Of a stretch of 36,814 nt of DNA, positions 32,150 to 36,814 are shown in pieces. The DNA is from Treponema sp. Lineage in GTDB: Bacteria > Spirochaetota > Spirochaetia > Treponematales > Treponemataceae. The stretch lies in assembly GCA_024693715.1 (NCBI GenBank), contig JAILKS010000056.1:1-36814 (forward strand), given 5' to 3'. The position numbers and the translations under genes are program-made. The notes beneath the pieces are model-generated. The model did not search any database, was not told the origin of the DNA, and worked only from the letters and a program-made list of their open reading frames with translations. Every line of letters begins with the position of its first letter. Position 1 is the first letter of the stretch.

Positions 32150-35100
32150 ATGAAAACCCTCTTTAACGATAACTGGTATTTTTCAGAACAGCCTCTTTCA
32201 GACAATCAGATGTATATTAACGGCGAAAAAAATCTTCTTGAACCGGAAGATTTCTTTAATCTCTCGTCAACCATCAATTATTCACAGGTTACTCTTCCAC
32301 ATGACTGGCAGATTTATCACGTTAAAGATTTATACAGGAATTCAATCGGCTTTTATAAAAAGGAATTATTTCTTACAAAAGATCAGATGAATAATAAAAA
32401 TCTCTCGTTAAATTTCGAAGGCGTTTATATGAACAGCGCACTTTTTGTTAATAATCAGCTTTTGGGAAAATGGAAATACGGATATACAGGCTTTGAGTTC
32501 AACATTACAAATTATGTTCACGAAGGAAAAAATGAAATTCTTTTAATCGCTGTCTATCAGTCGCCGAATTCCAGATGGTATTCAGGAGCCGGAATATACA
32601 GGGATGTATGGCTATACATCACAGAAAAAACATTTCTTACGAGAGATGGAGTTTACGTAAACACTAAACCTGAAACTCAAGATATAACAGGCGAATGGTC
32701 GGTAACAGTAAAAGCAGAAATTACAGGGCCTGAAGAAAATCATTATGTTAAAAATATAATAAAAGATTTGAAAAATAACGAAATTTATTCATCGCACGGT
32801 AAAATACAACTGAAGGATAACGAAGCGTGTGAAATATTTTCTGTCAAAAATCCTTTATTATGGAGTCCCGATAATCCTGATTATTATATTCTTACGACAA
32901 ATCTCTATAACAAAAAAAACAAACTTGTTGACAATATCGAACAGAATATCGGTTTTAAAAAATGTGATTTTACGGCAAACAACGGACTTTTTATTAATGA
33001 TAATTATCTTAAATTGCAGGGTGCATGCATTCATCACGATTTTGGTGCGCTCGGTAGTGCCTTCAATGTAAACGCCCTTAAAAGACAGTTCAATAAAATG
33101 AAAGATATGGGCATAAATGCAATCAGATGCTCTCATAATCCTGTTCCGGAAGCATTTTTAAACCTTGCAGATAAAATGGGCTTTCTGATAATTTCTGAGC
33201 TTACAGATGTCTGGCAGAAAAATAAAACAGATTTTGATTATGCAAATTATTTCGACTCATGGATAGAAAAAGACGTTGAATCGTGGGTAAAAAAGGATAG
33301 AAATCATCCCTGCCTTTTATTATGGTCTATCGGTAATGAAATATACGATACGCATAACGGCAACGGAATTAAAATCACTGAAAAACTGATTTCCCTTGTA
33401 CGAAAATATGATTACCTTACAAAAACTCCGATTACAATTGCCTCTAACTACATGTGGAGTGAAAATGCACAAAAATGCGCAGAGCTTGTTGATGTTGCAG
33501 GCTACAATTATCTTGAAAATCTTTATGATGAACATCACAAAAAATATCCTGAATGGAAAATTTTCGGCTCAGAAACTGCATCTACCATTCAGTCACGAGG
33601 CGTTTATCATTTTCCGACAGATTTAACACTTGTGACCTTTGCGGACAACCAGTGTTCATCGCTCGGTAATTGCAGCACAGTCTGGGGAGCGAAAAACACT
33701 CAGACGGTAATCACAAACGAGCGGGATAATCCTTACAGCCAGGGACAATTTATCTGGACTGTCTGGGATTATATTGGTGAACCGACACCTTATCATACAA
33801 AAAACTCATATTTCGGTCAGATTGATACGGCAGGTTTTGAAAAAGACAGCTTTTATCTTTACAAAGCACTCTGGAATAAAAATGCAAAGCCGTTTGTTCA
33901 TCTTCTTCCCTACTGGGATTTTAACGACGGTCAGATAATCAATGTAAAAGCATATACCAATCAAAGCTGGATTGAACTTTTTTTCAACGGAAAAACTCTC
34001 GGTAAACAATATATTAATCCTCTTGAAGATAAAAATCCTTTTGGCCAATGGAAGCTGCCGTACAACTATGGAGAACTTCAGGCTGTTGCTTATGATAACG
34101 AAGGTAAAATCACTTCTGTAGATGAAAAGCACAGTTTTTCAGACAGTACAAGACTTCTTCTCTCTCTGGAAAAAGAGGATACCGGAAATCTTTTTTTTAT
34201 AGACATTTATACGACAGATAAAAATAATATCCCGGTTGAAAATGCAAATAATTATGTAACGGTAGAAATTAATGGAGATGCAAAACTTATCGGACTGGAT
34301 AACGGTGATTCAACAGATTTTGATGAATACAAAACAAACACGAAAAGACTTTTTAAAAATCATCTGATAGCAATAATCGAAGCAAAATCAAAGGATTCAG
34401 TTTTTACGATATCCGCAATAAGCAAAGATTTAATTCCAGATGCAATAAAATATGAAAATCACCAATGGACTAAAACAGAACCGGAAAATCTAAGTTTACC
34501 GAAGCAATATATCCCTATAAGAAATATCAAGCTTACAGCAGAAGGAAGCACAATTCTTAACAGGAAAAATCCCGAACTTGTCGTTACAGCAACAATTCTT
34601 CCTGAAAATGCAACAAATGTTTCGCTCAACTTTTCGGCAGTTCTCAGAGAATGTGTTCCGTGTGATTATTTTACTATCACAAAAATCGAAACAACAAATA
34701 ATGTTCAAAAAATCAGGCTTAAAGCAAATTGCGACGGTGAATGCCTCTTGAGGGTTACAGCACAAAACGAAAGCGGTTTTGATGAAATTATAAGTGATCT
34801 TCAGATTAATGTTGAAGAAACCGGCAATTCAAAACTAAATCCTTATGAATTAATTCCTGCATGCCGCTTTACAGATTGGGATAAAACAAAAGAAAAACCG
34901 GTAATCAGCCTTGAAAGTGGAATAACTAACAGAAACTGTCCTGATACATGGATTGCCTTTGAACAGATAGATTTTGGTGAACAAGGTGCAGATACGATTC
35001 ATCTTCCTGTTTTTAGTTTTGATACTTCTCTTCCCGTCGAAATATTGACTATGAACAGAGAAACACTCGGTTCCTTTGTTTACAACCATCAGTCGGTATA

Positions 35101-35593
35101 CAATACTTACAATGAAAATGTTTTTACCCTGAACCGAAGATTATTCGGTATTCAGAAACTTTATTTTAAATTTAAAACAGAATTGAATTTCAAGGGTTTT
35201 TATTTTGATAAAACTCCAAAGGCATATTCGAAGCTGCGTGCACTCGATGCTTCTCTCATCACCGGCGATTCGTTTATAAAAACAAGTGATGCCGTAGAAA
35301 AAATAGGAAATAATGTTACCTTAGATTTCGATAATATGATTTTTGACGATGATTCTAACACGAAGTTTATAATCTGCGGACGGTCCTTAAATCAGGATAA
35401 TGTTATAAACATAAAATTTTTCAATACCGATGGTTCGTACGAAACACAATCTGTTGAATTTACAAAAAATACAGATTATGAAGAACAAGCCTTTATATTA
35501 AAACCCTTCAGATGCAATCAAAAAATTAGCTTTGTCTTCTTACCCGGCAGTAATTTTGATTTTAAATGGTTTAAGTTTGAAAATAGCAAATAA
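32150..35593 (+). CDS. GH2-family glycoside hydrolase, beta-galactosidase-like
   Basis: 1147 residues, without a signal peptide, so cytoplasmic. The N-terminal jelly-roll domain has VTLPHDWQIYH and FEGVYMNSALFVNNQLLGKW; GIYRDVWLY follows. The TIM barrel (about 285-590) carries GACIHHDFGALGS, AIRCSHNPVPEAFL, the acid/base LLWSIGNE (Glu397) and the nucleophile in IFGSETAS (Glu475), plus QFIWTVWDYIGEPTPY. C-terminal parts include beta domains resembling those of other GH2 enzymes (about 600-780), an Ig-like IPIRNIKLTAEG domain and a tail reminiscent of CBM6-like modules. GH2 covers beta-galactosidase, beta-mannosidase and beta-glucuronidase; the layout suits beta-galactosidase. Spaced 29 bp from the SRP RNA end, so read-through expression is possible. 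The tail is unusual for an intracellular enzyme. Confidence 0.85.
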   Translation: MKTLFNDNWYFSEQPLSDNQMYINGEKNLLEPEDFFNLSSTINYSQVTLPHDWQIYHVKDLYRNSIGFYKKELFLTKDQMNNKNLSLNFEGVYMNSALFVNNQLLGKWKYGYTGFEFNITNYVHEGKNEILLIAVYQSPNSRWYSGAGIYRDVWLYITEKTFLTRDGVYVNTKPETQDITGEWSVTVKAEITGPEENHYVKNIIKDLKNNEIYSSHGKIQLKDNEACEIFSVKNPLLWSPDNPDYYILTTNLYNKKNKLVDNIEQNIGFKKCDFTANNGLFINDNYLKLQGACIHHDFGALGSAFNVNALKRQFNKMKDMGINAIRCSHNPVPEAFLNLADKMGFLIISELTDVWQKNKTDFDYANYFDSWIEKDVESWVKKDRNHPCLLLWSIGNEIYDTHNGNGIKITEKLISLVRKYDYLTKTPITIASNYMWSENAQKCAELVDVAGYNYLENLYDEHHKKYPEWKIFGSETASTIQSRGVYHFPTDLTLVTFADNQCSSLGNCSTVWGAKNTQTVITNERDNPYSQGQFIWTVWDYIGEPTPYHTKNSYFGQIDTAGFEKDSFYLYKALWNKNAKPFVHLLPYWDFNDGQIINVKAYTNQSWIELFFNGKTLGKQYINPLEDKNPFGQWKLPYNYGELQAVAYDNEGKITSVDEKHSFSDSTRLLLSLEKEDTGNLFFIDIYTTDKNNIPVENANNYVTVEINGDAKLIGLDNGDSTDFDEYKTNTKRLFKNHLIAIIEAKSKDSVFTISAISKDLIPDAIKYENHQWTKTEPENLSLPKQYIPIRNIKLTAEGSTILNRKNPELVVTATILPENATNVSLNFSAVLRECVPCDYFTITKIETTNNVQKIRLKANCDGECLLRVTAQNESGFDEIISDLQINVEETGNSKLNPYELIPACRFTDWDKTKEKPVISLESGITNRNCPDTWIAFEQIDFGEQGADTIHLPVFSFDTSLPVEILTMNRETLGSFVYNHQSVYNTYNENVFTLNRRLFGIQKLYFKFKTELNFKGFYFDKTPKAYSKLRALDASLITGDSFIKTSDAVEKIGNNVTLDFDNMIFDDDSNTKFIICGRSLNQDNVINIKFFNTDGSYETQSVEFTKNTDYEEQAFILKPFRCNQKISFVFLPGSNFDFKWFKFENSK

Positions 35594-35596
35594 AAA

Positions 35597-35622
35597 AATG
35601 AGTCCGCCGAAACGGACTCATT
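35597..35622 (-). terminator. Intrinsic terminator, mainly for gdhA
   Basis: A 10-bp stem AATGAGTCCG / CGGACTCATT has a 6-nt loop. On the minus strand it is followed by TTTTT, so it ends gdhA; being symmetric it could also slow GH2 transcription, which arrives from the other side. Confidence 0.75.
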
Positions 35623-35668
35623 CAAATAAATCAAACTTAAGACAAAAGTCTGTCAGTCTGAAAAAATA

Positions 35669-36814
<1,146 letters not shown>

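Overview
The window looks like chromosome from a host- or rumen-associated spirochaete, most likely Treponema. It is AT-rich and has many lipoproteins with short lipoboxes, AddAB recombination genes, a small SRP RNA, a LolA-like/YidD protein, NADP-type glutamate dehydrogenase and mraY. The genus is inferred from overall protein character, not from a marker gene such as 16S rRNA.

Layout. (1) 1-4070, minus strand: an envelope gene set. A Cys-rich membrane protein, a LolA-like/YidD fusion and two related SxxPGxGxxY membrane proteins overlap one another behind one good promoter; a small TPR-like lipoprotein lies upstream, and an unknown gene is cut by the left edge. (2) 4161-13401, plus strand: a tightly packed seven-gene operon. 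It runs from a small lipoprotein and galE through a HAD/acetyltransferase fusion, a PP-loop amidotransferase-like ATPase, a membrane protein fused to a PEP-synthase-like phosphotransferase, a BtaA-like aminocarboxypropyl transferase and an AMP-forming ligase. This is the best candidate for an undescribed pathway, probably a modified lipid or small metabolite. (3) 13402-13908: no intact gene, but a frameshifted mini zinc-ribbon ORF and a 52-bp near-palindrome. (4) 13909-17815: an M20 peptidase, mraY and a PurH-like protein that has lost its catalytic motifs. (5) 17985-23213: a solitary D12-class adenine methylase, a secreted EEP-family nuclease/phosphatase lipoprotein, an RsmI-like methyltransferase and two radical SAM proteins, one with a homopolymer frameshift. 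(6) 23319-24000: a tRNA cluster (Ser-UGA, Ser-GCU, Arg-GCG) whose last 3' end is repeated 294 bp downstream, as at an integration site. (7) 24007-25670, minus strand: a MIF-like tautomerase, a DUF937 protein with a histone-H1-like tail and a small helical protein. (8) 25714-32120: addB-addA and an SRP RNA gene whose -35 box lies in the end of addA. (9) 32150-36814: a large cytoplasmic GH2 beta-galactosidase-like enzyme, and gdhA cut by the right edge.

Functions were assigned by motif recognition only; no database searches were run.
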